Translations under genes and position numbers: made by a program
In this document: positions 11,662 through 24,309 of the stretch, one piece after another
Layout of the letters: every line of letters begins with the position of its first letter
How positions within the stretch are numbered: the first letter of the stretch is position 1
Notes under the pieces: generated by a model
The model's input: the letters and a program-made list of their open reading frames with translations, nothing else
What the model was told of the DNA's origin: nothing
The model's database searches: none
Assembly: GCA_015183035.1 (NCBI GenBank)
Contig: JACZZP010000015.1
Span: forward strand, 682,001-746,000
Source of the DNA: Meloidogyne chitwoodi
Taxonomy: Eukaryota > Nematoda > Chromadorea > Rhabditida > Meloidogynidae
Length of the DNA: 64,000 nucleotides
Direction: 5' to 3'

Positions 11662-13389
11662 TTATTTAGTAATAGTTTTGGATTGTAGAACAGTCAATGG
11701 ACGGTTGTTGGCATCTGAAGCTTTAATACGTTTAATTAATTCGTAAATATTCCTTTCACGATTGACCAAGTCATAAACTTAAAAAAATAATTTAGACCAC
11801 TTTGAATTAATTAGTCAGTTCAGTGCCAATGTTTAAGTGTTATAATTTATAATATTGAAATGTTATAATTTATTTAATTAATTACAAACCCTTATCTATT
11901 CGTTTGCGTTCTTCTTCCAATCGTTGTAGAACTTGTTGTTGTTGTTGAGCACCAGGCTTTATTAAGGAAAAGTCTGGTGCAGGAAAAATTGATAATGGAG
12001 TTGTTAAAGTAAATGATGATGATATGCTCTCGCTGGATGATTTTTGCTAAAAACAAATCAAAGAAAAAAAATTTGAATTGCTTGACCAAGCAAAAACACG
12101 CATTTTTATTATAAAAATGCAATATCAATAAGGCGGTTCGATGCTAAAATTAAATTTTTCAACGGCAACAAACCGACCAATAAAATAATTAAATTATTTA
12201 GCAATATTTATTAAATCAAAACACCGTTTCTACTTCTGGAAGCGTCCAATCTTCGTCTGGTTTAACTCCTAGGCTTTCGCCTCCAGTCAATTTTCCATGA
12301 AAACCTCCTTCTGGTAATAACATTTGAGAGATAATCTGACTTTCACGAGAACGTTTTCTATTATTTGGGTGAAAGATAATTAGCTGATCAAGAATGTGTC
12401 CATCAGGCGTAGATTCCAATGTTTCAGAATGGATAGAATTCAAAAGGCCTGGATCTTAATTTTAAAATTTTTACTGATAAATTTGTTAATTAATTTAAAA
12501 AAATTAAAAACCTTTGTTATACTTTTGCTTTACAACTTCTGGCTTTAATGTTGTTCGTTCCAATAAACTAGCTTTTCCTTCCTCTTCAATTTTACTTTTG
12601 TTACCATTAACTTTTTTTCCATATTTTTCAATTCTGTTTCCTTTATTGGAACTATTTTCGTCAGCCATTTTCTTGATAATTTCCTACAAATTTTTATTAT
12701 TTATTGGACTTTAATTTTTAAAGGTAGATTTTACAATATTAAGTTTACTTTTAAAGTTTTTCTTAAATTATTTTACAATCTTAAATTATTTAATATTTCC
12801 ATAAAACCCAAAAGATCACTCGGAATAAACCTACTATAATATACACTCACCCATTTTCCATCGTTTTTAGGTGCCAATCTTCTACTATTATTTTTTAATT
12901 TAATTTTTTTATTTTTACAGCCTTTCTCTTCTTTAGTATTACATTCACTTTTTTCTTCATTTTCTACTAATATAATATTTTTAACTAAATCACCACTATT
13001 AATCCCTGGATGAGCTTTTGCTTGTAAAGCAGCTTCTTCAAAATCTAATTCCATCGCTGCCATACTTTTTTTCTGTTCATCTAAAGAATCGCTAATAATT
13101 GAATGAGACTTTACTGAAATTTTCTCATTATTATTTAAATGTATATTTGAGTCTTTGTACAATTTATTATTTTTAACATTTTTTGTTATGGAATTTTTTG
13201 GCGAAATTTCTGAAGATTCTTCTAATTCACTAGACGAGGAAAGAGAAGGTGAATGGCTTTTTGGTTCAAATTCTGGAGAAGAAAACTCTTCAACCTCAGC
13301 AATAGGTTGTGCTTCTGTATTTAGCTTTGGAGAAAATATTGAAAATTTATTTTTAAATAAATCTTTTATTTAATTTATGTTAAACTCAT
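11662..13389 (-). CDS. Unrecognised charged protein, probably nuclear
   Basis: A minus-strand gene of about six exons that I do not recognise. The best start is ATG 13387-13389, spliced after four bases to AAGCACAACC, giving MKAQPIAEVEEFSSPEFEPK. The start is uncertain because the first coding exon is so short. The product has an acidic/Ser-rich N-terminus, a basic cluster (KNKKIKLKNNSRRLAPKNDGKW) and a Lys/Glu-rich exon containing KKMADENSSNKGNRIEK (about 12513-12684). An exon with HPNNRKRSRESQIISQMLL follows (12216-12456), then a Gln-rich coiled-coil-like segment (APGAQQQQQ/LQRLEEERKRIDK). The C-terminus is VNRERNIYELIKRIKASDAN...LQSKTITK, with stop at 11662-11664. Conserved-looking exon ends and in-phase splices support a real gene. 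Basic clusters suggest nuclear location, which is inference. It lies about 330 bp downstream of the lectin gene on the same strand. Confidence 0.6.
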
Positions 13390-13715
13390 TGTATGTATTT
13401 AAAAAAAAGAATGGAAAGAAGGCTGCTTTTGAAAATATTTTTATTTAAATAATTTTTATTTATAAAATTTTAAAAAGAAATGTGTTTAATAAATAATATT
13501 AGAAATAAAAAGTGATTTTTAGATTTGTGAATGTTTAGGTTAGAATAATAAAAAAAAACATATCAAAACATTTTTTACAAGTTTGCAAACTTTTCTTTTA
13601 ATAAAAGATATTTTAGCTAAAAATAAACTTATTTTTCGCAAACTTAATTTTTTTGATAATTTACAAAAGTATTTCTTTTGTATTTTCTCTACAACAATAA
13701 TTAAATATAAAATAG
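13390..13715. other. Short spacer between two minus-strand genes
   Basis: AT-rich spacer between the lectin gene stop and the start of the unrecognised charged protein. It holds an inverted motif AGTTTGCAAACTT near 13579. No gene is visible. Confidence 0.4.
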
Positions 13716-16700
13716 TTAATCATAATCTTCATGTTTTCCTTCCGGAATTGATGACTGTTCGCGCAACATTTCCGGATCTAACATCATTCTAAAAAGGTCT
13801 CCATATAAATTTGCTGCTCTGTCAAAAATTCTAAGTTCGGGAGCATTTTCCATTAATGTTTTTACCATATCACCACTTCCTTCTTTTTCTTTAAATGTTG
13901 TTACAGATGAATGACTGTTATGAACTAGTGGAGAACTAAAATGTCTACGACGCCAAATTTTTTCACCATGAATTTGTTGTGGAAGCGGTGGTGTTGTTAA
14001 AGAGTGTGCAGATAATGATGAAGAAGATGGTGAGATTACAGAAGAGTTAGAAGAAGAAGATGATGATGAAGATGACAAAGAAGCCTGAAACAATATCTCG
14101 AATTCCTTTTTTATACAAATTTTAGGAATTAATAATTTACTTAATTTGAGTTAGGTAATTAAAAAACAATAAAGTTAGAGTGTAAGTGCAAAAAGGTAAA
14201 AAAATCAGAAAAATATTATGTGTGATTTATTTTCAACCTTCTAACCATTCTTTTGTATTTTACAATAATATTTTATTTTTCATAAAATTAAAAAAAAATC
14301 CAACCTTTTCAGAACTGCCTGAACCTTCTTTACTTTCTTCCTTTTCTTCAACTCTAATTTTTACTTCTTTTTCTTTATTCTCATTAATTTTTAATTTTTT
14401 TTCTTCTTCATTTTCTTCCAATTTCTTCTTAATTTCATCTTTTTTCTCTTCATCTTCTTCCAAAATTTTATTTGTTTTTTCTATTTGCCCTGCTTCTTTT
14501 TCCCTTCCTTCTCCAATACCCATCATTTGTTGAACTGCTGTTATTATTTTTTCTAAATTTTGAATTCTATCACGTACTGGTTTTTGTTTTTCTTTTATTA
14601 AATTTTCATCATCTTCCTTTTTCTTTTCAATAATTTCTTCTTTACTTGATAATGAACGTTCCAATGTTTCTGCTACAACTGACAATGGATCTGCTGGTTG
14701 TTTTGTTGGCTTATTTATTTTTTCTTTATTTATTTTTTCTGCTTCATTTTCTTTATTCTTTATTTCATTATTTATTTCTTTATTTACTATTATTTTTTCG
14801 TTTACTATTATTTTTCCTTTATTAGTTTCACTTTCTGCTTCACTTTTTGTTTTATCTTTTATTCCATTTCTTGCATCATTTTTTATTACAACTTCTGTTT
14901 CACTTTTTGCTTCATTTTTTGCTTCATTTTTTGCTTCATTTTTTGCTTCATTTTTTGATTCACTTTTTGCTTCATTTTTTGCTTCACTTTTTGCTTCATT
15001 TTTTGATTCACTTTTTGCTTCATTTTTTGCTTCACTTTTTGCTTCATTTTTTATTTCACTTTTTGCTTCACTTTTTGTTTCACCTTTTTCTTCACTTTTT
15101 GCTTCATTTTTTACTTCATTTTTTGCTTCATCTTTCTCAATGTTTACTTTATAATTTGCTTCACTTTTTACTTCCTTTTTTGCTTCTTTATTTTCATCCA
15201 ATTTTTCTTCTTTTTTTGTTTCTCGAATTTCTTCATTTTCTGTTTTCTGTCTCACTTTGTTCTTTATTCCAACATTTGTTTCATTATTCAACTCATCTTT
15301 TGCTTCATTTTTTGCATTATTTGCTTCTTGTTTTACTTCTTTAATTTCTACTAAAATTTCTTCAATATTCTTCCCTTCATTATTTATTTTATTTTTATTT
15401 AAATTTGCTTCATTTTCATCATTTTTAACTTTTTTAATTTTTTTAATTTTTTCTTCTTCCTTCTTCTTTTCCAAATCCATTTCCTTTTCATCATTTACCA
15501 AAAGTTTACTTTCATCCCTTATGTTTACTTTAGGTAATAAATTTTTCATATCCTCCTTTTCTTCATTTTCAACTTTTATTTCATTTCTTGACTTTATTTC
15601 TTTAATATCCTTTTCTTCAATATTTTCTTCCTTCTTCAAATCCTTAATTTTCTTTTCTTTCTCTTCTCTTCTTTCCTCATTTCTCTTAATTTCCTTTTCT
15701 TCATTATTCTTCTCTATATTCATTTTTATTTCCTTATTTTCTTTCTCATCAATTTTTATTTTTTCTTCTTCTTTTCTTCCATTTACTGTTAATTTGTTTC
15801 CAACAGTGTATTCAACAATATTTGATTGTTCATTTTCATCAGACTTTTTCTCAATAATTTGTACAGATTTTGCTAAAATTTTTAAAAATATATTTAAAAA
15901 ATATTAATTTTATTCTTACATAATTTGGATAAACTTTCATTATCATTTGAATTCTTAACTGGGATATTGTTTTGCTCATCTTTAAAACTTGAATGGGAAT
16001 TTGAAATTATTAAAGGCTTTTTTGAGTTTATAGAAAATGGAAGATTTTCTCTCGAATTTATGTTGATTATCTAAAAATTAAGTTTAATTTTTATATTTTT
16101 TCAAGTCGGAATATAAGTTTGTAAAACAATTACTATTGTATTACAAAACCTAGCAAGTTTGTTTTTTACCACATTTTTTACAACTTGTTTTACAAATATT
16201 TACATGTTTTTACAAAAAGTTTTTTAAAACTTTTTAAAAGTGATATTTAATTGAAATAAATTTAGAGCCTGAAAAGACATAAATTGTTTTATTACCTGAC
16301 TTTTTTCTCGTACAGAAAGACCACTTTGACCAATTTTAGGATTATCAAAGGATTGTTCTTCACGTATATCAACTTCTTTTATTCCATTATTTTTCAAAGT
16401 TTTTCTTTTTTCTTCAATTTCTTTTTCTTCTTCTTTTGCTTCTGTTAATTTTTGTTTATCTTGATTATTATTATTTTTATTATTATTATCAATATTAGAA
16501 GAAGCAGAAATATGAGATTCAGTTTTTCTTAATATTACAGCACCCCCTGTTGGTTTAATCACACTTTCAAATTCGTTAGGTGGTTGTTCATCTTCTCCAC
16601 CAATTATTTTTGAAGTTGCATGTTGTGTTACTCCTCCAACTTTTATTTTCTTTTCTTCAACAACTTTTTCAATTTGTTTTTCATTTGTTTTTTGTTCAAA

Positions 16701-17957
16701 CATGTTTTTATTTGTTTCTTCATTTGTATTTTTTATTATTTTGTTTTGTATATTGTTTTTATTATCCAAAACATTTTCTTCCTCTTTGTTAGAATTTTCT
16801 TCTAATATTTTTGATTTTTCTAATAATTCACTAGTTTTACTGTTTGTATTTGACTTTTCTGGTATTTTTTCTGAATTAAGCATTTTAAAAAAAATTATAT
16901 TTTTTAATAACCTTTTTGCTGTGTTTCACTATTACAATCTCCTTTAAATGCTTTTTCCCAATATCCCTCTTCCTTTGCCCCAATAGGTAATGATGAACCA
17001 TTTTTTTTATCTTCTTCTCTAGTATCAGAAATTCCAAAAAATGTTAAAATATCTTCCAATTTTTTCCACAATGGATTATTTAAAGATTCGTGCTTAAATA
17101 TTTATTTTTAAATTTAATTTAAAATAAAAACTTCAATATGTTTTTCATGACTACGCTGACATACAAAACGATAATTAAATCCTGGACTTGACCCCAAATC
17201 ACAATCTACATCATCTAAGCGTTTTTCATTAATATTAAGTAATGCACATCTCTCTTTTCCTTTTGCATGGTCAAAAGGCTCTCCCATTGTCCATTTTCTA
17301 TTTATAATTTTTAAAATTTTATAAATATTTCTAAACTCACGTAATTTCCAAATTTAAAGGCTTTCCATTTACCCAACGCCATTCACGAGAAGTTAAGGTA
17401 TTATCACTGTTTCCCACAACTTCACCCTCAATTGTATCAAGTAACAACCCAATTTGAACTTGTCTTTCACGCAAATGATTAAATTGAGGTTTATAATGAG
17501 ATAAAAGCCATTGCTTTAAAATTTTGGTTTTTATTAAGGTAATTCACTTTATTTTAATTAAAAAATTATCTTTTTTACCATTTCCTCAAATGATTCAATA
17601 CTGACAAGATCAGCATTTTGTGCAAGACATTTTTCACGTGCACCTAACCATGACTGTTTTCCTATATGAAATTGATATTTTTGATTTTGTGGTCCAGATA
17701 TCCATGGTGCCTGTTCAATTGGAATAGATTCAATAGGCTAAACAGAAAATAAATAAATTTAATTTTAAAATATTTTTAAAAATGAAATAAATATTTGTAT
17801 TGTTTGCCTGATTTCTCTCATCATCGCTTTGATAAGCTGGATCCATTTTATTTGCAAACACAACATTGAGAACTTAAAAATAAATATTTTTATTTTTTAA
17901 TTAAAAAATACCAAATAAAGTTTTAAATAAAAAATAAAATGTTGTTGTTTTTAACAT
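13716..17957 (-). CDS. Secreted C-type lectin-domain protein with long Lys/Glu repeat tail
   Basis: ATG 17955-17957 starts a signal peptide (MLKTTTFYFLFKTLFVLNVVFA), completed across a short intron. A C-type lectin domain follows, with QSWLGAREKCLAQNADLVSI, the WIGL-like VQIGLLLDT, WRWVNGKPLN, EPFDHAKGKERCALL and FVCQR; it covers about 17130-17720. The Ca2+-binding EPN/WND motifs are not intact, so sugar binding is uncertain. The rest (about 13716-17000) is a very long hydrophilic, mostly Lys/Glu/Asn tail. It contains a tandem 12-bp repeat coding for (S/N)EAK at 14893-15160, an exon ending SREKSQVIKQF and a Ser-run exon. The C-terminal block is VKTLMENAPELRIFDRAANL. Stop at 13716-13718. No membrane segment is seen after the signal peptide, so a secreted product is likely. 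In a parasite such proteins can be surface or secreted host-interface proteins, but nothing here proves that role. Confidence 0.75.
14893..15160 (-). repeat. Coding 12-bp tandem repeat, (S/N)-E-A-K units
   Basis: On the plus strand the unit reads TTTTTTGCTTCA, with A/C variation giving TCACTTTTTGCT. About 20 near-perfect copies stay in frame and encode alternating SEAK, NEAK and SESK tetrapeptides within the lectin gene tail. Frame preservation despite unit variation indicates selection or recent expansion inside a coding exon. Confidence 0.85.
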
Positions 17958-19000
17958 TATTAAAATTCTAAAATTTATTTAATAAAATTTAAAGTAAAAA
18001 TATTTAAGAAAGGCAAAACTGACAGAAGCTGAACTTATATTTATTTGGGTTATTTTTAGGTGAATATAGTTTTTTGTTTTAATAAAATGGTTTTCTTTTC
18101 GGATTTGCGCAGTAATAATTAAATACTTGAAGATTTTAGGGGGAAAACCTATAAACCTACGAGAAGTGACTTTGTGGTATTTTTTATTAAAAAGAAAGGT
18201 AAAAGAAGAAAATTAAAGACAAAAAACCTCTAATATATTTTCAACGGTAAAATGAACAATTTAAAAGCAAAAATTTCGGCAAAGAATAAAATAAAGTCAT
18301 TATTAACTATTTTAGTGGTAAAATGATGGCAGCAGAACCAACCAATTTAATGAGAGAAAAACGGTCATCAACTAACTAACCTTAAAAAGAGTAAAAAAAA
18401 AAGAAATACTAGATTTATTAAATGAGCGAGAGAGCTTTAAATAACAAAAGAATTTAGTGACTTTATTTATTTTTTTAAAATAATTATTTAATGGGTCATT
18501 TGATTTGGTAGTGAAAAAAAGAGAAAATGTTAATAAATGAGAACACAGAAAAGTAATTTAAGGTAATGGCGCAACTAATATATTTTTTCTCAAAGATTAC
18601 GGGATTTTATATATACCTAAATATGGAGCTACAAAATTTTTTCGCGCGTACTAGGGCAGAAAATGTGATGGAAATTAATTTTAAAAACAAAATTATTTTT
18701 ATTTAAAAATGTGGGTTTTTTATCTAGTATATTGCTAATTTGCTGAATCAAAAGAAAACTATTCTATTTTAATTAAATAATGAAAAAAAATTGGATTTAT
18801 AAGTATTTTTGTTATTTAATGAGTAATCTTATAAAAAGAAAACTTTTTAATTTTCTTTAATAAAAAATTAGGGTAATGGCTTTATATTTTTATTAATTAA
18901 AAATTTATAAGAAATAGGAAAATAGGTTAAAATGTTTCTAAATATATTTTTGTTTTATTTTTAATATTTAAAATTAAAAATAAAAAAAATAAAAAGTATT
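17958..19000. other. Intergenic region upstream of the lectin gene
   Basis: About 1 kb of AT-rich sequence between the lectin start codon and tRNA-Leu. Some stretches are slightly less AT-rich (for example 18130-18180 and 18540-18660), but no coding exon or RNA structure was recognised. It probably includes the lectin gene promoter. Confidence 0.35.
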
Positions 19001-19080
19001 TGACGAGGGTGGGATTCGAACCCACGCCCTTTCGGATTGCGGCCTAAACGCAACGCCTTAGACCACTCGGCCACCTCGCC
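19001..19080 (-). tRNA. tRNA-Leu (TAG)
   Basis: Read on the minus strand: acceptor GGCGAGG pairs with CCTCGTC (one G-T pair), with discriminator A at 19001. The D arm is GGCCGAGTGGTCTAAGGC, the anticodon stem TTGCG/CGCAA encloses loop TTTAGGC (anticodon TAG at 19044-19046), a long class II variable arm (TCCGAAAGGGC) follows, and the T arm is GGGTTCGAATCCC. The long variable arm and anticodon agree on leucine (codon CTA). No intron. Confidence 0.96.
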
Positions 19081-19316
19081 TTAGCATGAAGTTTCCAATT
19101 TTTATTATTTACGTTGAGAAAGTGAGAGGAAATTCTCGCCCAAGAATTTAATAAAATGCGCTCTCTTTGTTAGAAAAATAAAAAAAGAATAACGAGATAT
19201 TATTAAAAATTGGCTAATTTAGTAGAATTATATCGATTTTAAAAGAGAGAAGATTTTAAAAACAAAAATAATAAAAATATTTTTTTAAATTATTTATAAT
19301 AAAAAGACTATATTTT

Positions 19317-22300
19317 CTAATTTTGATGAAGAACAACAACTTTTTCTTCTTCTGCAACATCATGTTCTTCAAATTGTTCCTGACGACCCCAACGTCGCCT
19401 CCATTCCTGAACTCGATCAACTGCTTCAGTAAAACTTAAAGATTTTGCCATAGCCTAAAAAAGGGAATATATATTAATTTTTTAAAATAATTCTAATATT
19501 TAAATTTATTAAATAATAATTACCATGCTAATTATTCCACACCAACCATTCTGATCTAATTTTTTCAAAGGTGCACGAAAGTGTTTGCAATAGAGAAATT
19601 CAAAGGCCAAACAAATCAAACTTAACAGCTAAAAAATTTAAAAATAATTTTTAAATGCCTAAAATAATTTCTTTACAATTCCAACAGCTAGAAGAAAGAA
19701 AGCACTAAGAAAATTTTCAACTCCAAGTGGAGAACTTCCACTTCCCTGTGTATTTGAACCTGGAGAACAAGCACCAGTCAACCAAAAATTTTGTAAACGT
19801 TCTAAATCTCCTAAATATTTTATTTTTATTTAAAAAAATAAAATATTAAAAAAACCCCTCTGTTGATATTGAAGCATAAAATGATTTACACGGGATACTA
19901 ATGGAGAATTTTTTGGAAATCCAATACTATATCCAGTCATACTAGCCCATTTTCCAACAGTCATTAATCCACAATTTGGATCTTTTCCTGCTTGATGGTC
20001 TAAAACTACAGCATCGTAAATAAATGCATCTAACTCTCTTTAAAATTAAAATTAAAATTAAAAATAAATATTATTTATTTATTTACCCTCTCCGAACAGA
20101 CTCAACACCAGCAGAAATATTATCACGATAAAATTGATTTTGTTCAACAAATGAATGCATTCTGTGCCAATTTAGACGCATTGTTTCGTGTGTATTTCCT
20201 CCTTCTACAGTACCAAAACGGAAAGGAGGATTTTGATGTTCTGGATAATTTAATTTATCATCATCAACTCCACTAAGTTGATAATATTGTACTCTGGTAA
20301 TCATAAATGCTGCTAAGTTTGCTGTCTTTTTAATAAATAAATTAATAAATTAAAGTTTATATTTAATTTTTAATATTCTTTTACTATAAAATATAAAAAC
20401 AAAAAACTTTCTCACATAAATTCCTCCCAATGAAATTCCAAAAGCTGCCCAAATCTTTTTAAATTAAATTAATTAAATAAAATTATAAGAATTACTAAAG
20501 ACATAAATCTGCTAACAGTTGATCTGGGTACATCTATATTTTAATTTTTATTTTTAATTAATTTAAATAATTAACCAGTACTAACAGAAGCACTAAACAA
20601 AGTAGCCCATACAAGCCAATAAGAACGGCAAATTGAGAATTTATGACCTAAAATTTTTTAATAAAATTTTTTTTTATTTTTAAAAATGCTGCCAAACCAG
20701 GAGGAGGATAATTTTTCTTATCAAAACTGTCTGGACTTAACCATTCAAATAAAAAAATGGAAAGAGCAGCTCCTTGAATGCTAACAATAAGAATTATAGC
20801 CCAAGTACTATATTCAAAAGGTTCTGTAATTTTAATTATTTTCTAAATTAAAAAAAAAAGAAAAGAAAGATTAACCAAGAAATGCTGTTGGTGAAAGCAC
20901 TCCACTACGAATTTTAACTAAAATGGATATTCCAGTTTCTAAAAAAGGAATAGAAAAATCAACATCTCTAGCTCTTTCACTGTTAAGCTTAAGGGAAGTT
21001 ACACACCTAAAAAAAAAAAATATTTAAAAAAATAAATATTATTTAGTACATATCAGCTTTATTGGTAACTAAATCTTGAATTAATCCATTCCATCCTTTA
21101 TCCTTTATAAAATAAAAATAATTATTTTATTTTAAATAAAAATACAGTTTTAATTCCCCATTTTTCATCTCTAACTTTATAAAATGTATAAATAAAACCA
21201 ATATCTGTGGCTAATTTATTTAATAAATCTATACAATAACCAGTACAACATTTCCATAAAGTTATATTTCTTTAAAATAAATTTTAAAAATAAATAAATT
21301 AATTAAAAATAACTCAAATCCCCAATCACATAAAGTTCCAGGGCATTGACCAGTTTCTATATCTAATTCTGTTACAACAACAAAAGGTGGTTCATGTAGT
21401 GTAACAACTTTAATATGAAATTTTTCAGGTGTTCCTTGAGGGGGATTTGCTTTTCCTTCTGGCCATTCCATATCTGCCATTCTTAATTGACCACCAGTAA
21501 ATTCACCTTAAATTAATTTATTATTTTTAATTTTTAATTAATATTTTACCAACTCTTTCCCAATGTAAAGTTCCCTGTTCTCCATCTATTAATAAAGAAG
21601 AATCTTTTGAACGTTTTGATCGTAAATTAGAAATTAACAAATAAGAGTCACGTAATATGCCTTGTTCAGTAAATGAATAGAAAAAAGAATCTAAGCCATC
21701 TTTTGAATGATGGGGATTTCCTTTGAGAAAAGATGAACGCATATTTCTTTTTTTTAATAATTTTTTTAATTTTTAAAAGAATTATTTACTCATAAATTTG
21801 TTTTCCAATAGGCCAATTAATTCTGCTTTGATTACAATTAGCAGTTGAAGATATTATTTTATCAAAACTTTTATTAAATAAAAGTTTTGATAATCCAAGA
21901 CCAAAAAACTTTATTTTTTTTTAATATAAAATTTATTTAAAAAAAAAGAAACTTTTGGTGCCAATCCAATAATCATTGGAAGTACATCATCTGTAGGTGG
22001 AAACATTGCATTAGAAGTCTTAAAATTAATTAATTATTAAAAATATTTTTATTAAATTCATTTACCGTATGAAAATTAACACTCAACATTCCTGGTCGAA
22101 GGGGTGGTTGTGCTATATTTGTCCATCCTTTTACTGATTGAGTACCTATCCAAAGATAATTTGCCGATAAAAGACCCAAATTATCCGCAATATAAAAATA
22201 TTATTATAAATTTTAATAAACTTCAAATATTTGAAGATATATTAATTACTTGAAAAATACGTCTAGTTCTGTCTGTTGTGCTGTAAAGAACGAGAATGCG

Positions 22301-23325
22301 TGCTTCAGAATTTTTTAGATTTGTTAATCTCTGCTCTATATGTTTATCACCTAATTCTGAATCTATTTCTTCGTGATGTACAACCTCAAATCTTTCAGAA
22401 TTTTTTAAATTTAGATTTTTATTTGAGTCTAAAATATCAAAACTTGAATGAACGGTCTTCCTGCTCTTGTATCTCATCTTGAAGCATTTTTAGAAAATTT
22501 TGGCTTCCTGCCATTTTGGACATTACAACTCCAAATCGTGCCCATTGATAGCGGCGAAGTAATGCTAGAATGGCTCTAACTTGGTGTTGAATTGGAGGTG
22601 CAAGTTGTAGAATATTATAATGTGACATTGGCTAATAAGGTTATTTTATATATTTTGGATACAACATTCTTTTACTTTAGGAAAAGTAAATCCAGCATTG
22701 TCTGCATTCCAAGCAATTATTGGTATTCCTGTTTGAAACGCCATTTGTAAAAAATATTGTGCTGCAGCAGTTGATTCCCCAAATTCTTCAGATGCAGAAA
22801 CAAAAACAATTAATGAAACTTTTTGAGTTGTAACCACTCCACAAAGGCAATCGAGAACATGAGAAGGAAAGAAACGGCCTCTAGGAAGTATACAGTCCAA
22901 AGGGACCAAAGTAAATTTTGTTGGTAATTTTTTAAGGGTACTGAAATATTTAAACTAAATTTAATTTAAAATTTAATTTAATAAACGTGATTGATTGGCC
23001 ACTATTTATGTTTCTTATAGATTCTTTAAATGCTTTGTCATAAACTTAAAAAAGCAAAAAATTTTACTTAATTATCAATAAATAATAAAAATAACTGAAA
23101 CAAACCTTTGGAACGTGCATAATTCTTTTAAAATATTTATAAATTTTAAAATACATATTTACTTTTATATACCTGATAAACAAGTGCAATGTTTACTACT
23201 TGTTTTTGACCAATTTCATGGCTTGTTTGTTTATTATTTATAGTATGATTAGTTAAAACAATTATAAATAAATTTAGAGTAAAAATACAAAAGTAAAAAG
23301 TTGAAGTTTCCGGAAAACACAACAT
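19317..23325 (-). CDS. nmr-2: Ionotropic glutamate receptor, NMDA GluN2-type subunit
   Basis: ATG 23323-23325 gives a hydrophobic leader ([16 protein letters not shown]), then an N-terminal bilobed domain. The S1 agonist domain includes [13 protein letters not shown] and [19 protein letters not shown]1 is [19 protein letters not shown] (20700-20830). The re-entrant pore reads [19 protein letters not shown] (about 20570-20640), and M3 reads [13 protein letters not shown] (near 20300). S2 carries [19 protein letters not shown]. The C-terminus is short ([26 protein letters not shown], stop 19317-19319). The PPFRFGTV block and M3 continuation mark it as GluN2 rather than GluN1. Glutamate binding is expected from the family. 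The pore Asn pair of vertebrate GluN2 reads Ser-Ala, and the agonist-site Thr position reads Lys while the critical Arg is kept; both may be normal for invertebrate GluN2. It is a postsynaptic cation channel that needs a GluN1 partner. Confidence 0.88.
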
Positions 23326-23430
23326 TATTTATTTTTCTGAAAACACAAATTCTGATTTTATAAAAAACTCAAACATTATTTATTCCGGAAAACATGAATA
23401 AATTTATAAATTATTCCGGAAAACAAATGT
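23290..23430. repeat. CCGGAAAACA dispersed repeat overlapping the receptor start
   Basis: Three or four copies of a unit like TGTTTTCCGGAATAAATAATGTT (read on the minus strand) lie here. The most downstream copy supplies the ATG and first codons of the NMDA receptor model. Related motif clusters occur at 1440-1500 and 8335-8480. Confidence 0.55.
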
Positions 23431-24309
23431 TATTTAGAATAACTTTGAGAGGAATATATTTATATTATATCAAAATAGTGCTTAATGTTTTCCTCAAGGG
23501 AAATTTTACATAAATTGAAAAATTGTTGAACATATCCTTTTTAAAGTTGGCATTAAACTCAATTTTGTTATAAATTAAATAAACTTTTTTTTAATATATT
23601 TTTTTCTATAATATTTCTTATTTTCTTGTATTTTTATTTATTAATTATCATTTTGTTTTTTATTTACCACAAACTTGTTATACTTGTTTTGACGTTTTCT
23701 TGCGCACATCTTAACCTTCAAGGTATAAATTAAAATTAATTTTAAAAAAATAATAATAAAATTAATTTATTATTATTATTGTTTTTTTATTAAAAATGTG
23801 AAATGTTGCTGGAACGGGGAAAAATAAGAAGGCAAAGATTAAAAATAGAGAGAGAGAACATTAATGTTTTTTTTAAATTCCCCCGAAAAGAATGTTTTTA
23901 TTTTATAATGAATGCCTAAATATTTTTTTTTGTTTTTAATTTAAAGTGTTCAAGTAGTGTAACAGAAAATTTCTTTTTATTCATTTTATGCATATTATTT
24001 ACACTAATATTTAATTTAATATTTAATTTATTTTTTTAAATAAATGATACTTATAACTCAAAGAATTTTTTTAAAATCTTTCTTTAAAATTTTTCTATTT
24101 TGAATGAATTAAATTTTCTTTTATTGAATTTTATATTTAATTTTCTTTAGAAGTTTAATATTCTGGTTTTGTTAATTTTGTGAGTAAAATTAACAAAATA
24201 AATTTATTGACCTCCCTTTTCTTCAATCATTAATACGAATATCAAAATATAAAATTTTCCTTTTTCTAAAATAAAAATTAATAAAATTTATTTATAAAAT
24301 TACTTAGAA
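23431..24309. other. Intergenic region between nmr-2-like gene and collagen
   Basis: A divergent intergenic region: the receptor is read leftward and the collagen rightward. It is AT-rich with long T runs. No ORF, RNA or convincing core promoter motif was picked out by eye. Confidence 0.35.

Noticed and set aside
14698..15907. Long plus-strand reading frames rich in Phe/Leu/His/Ser
   Set aside because: They are mirror frames of the Lys/Glu-rich lectin tail on the minus strand and of its 12-bp repeat; no starts, splice sites or family features.
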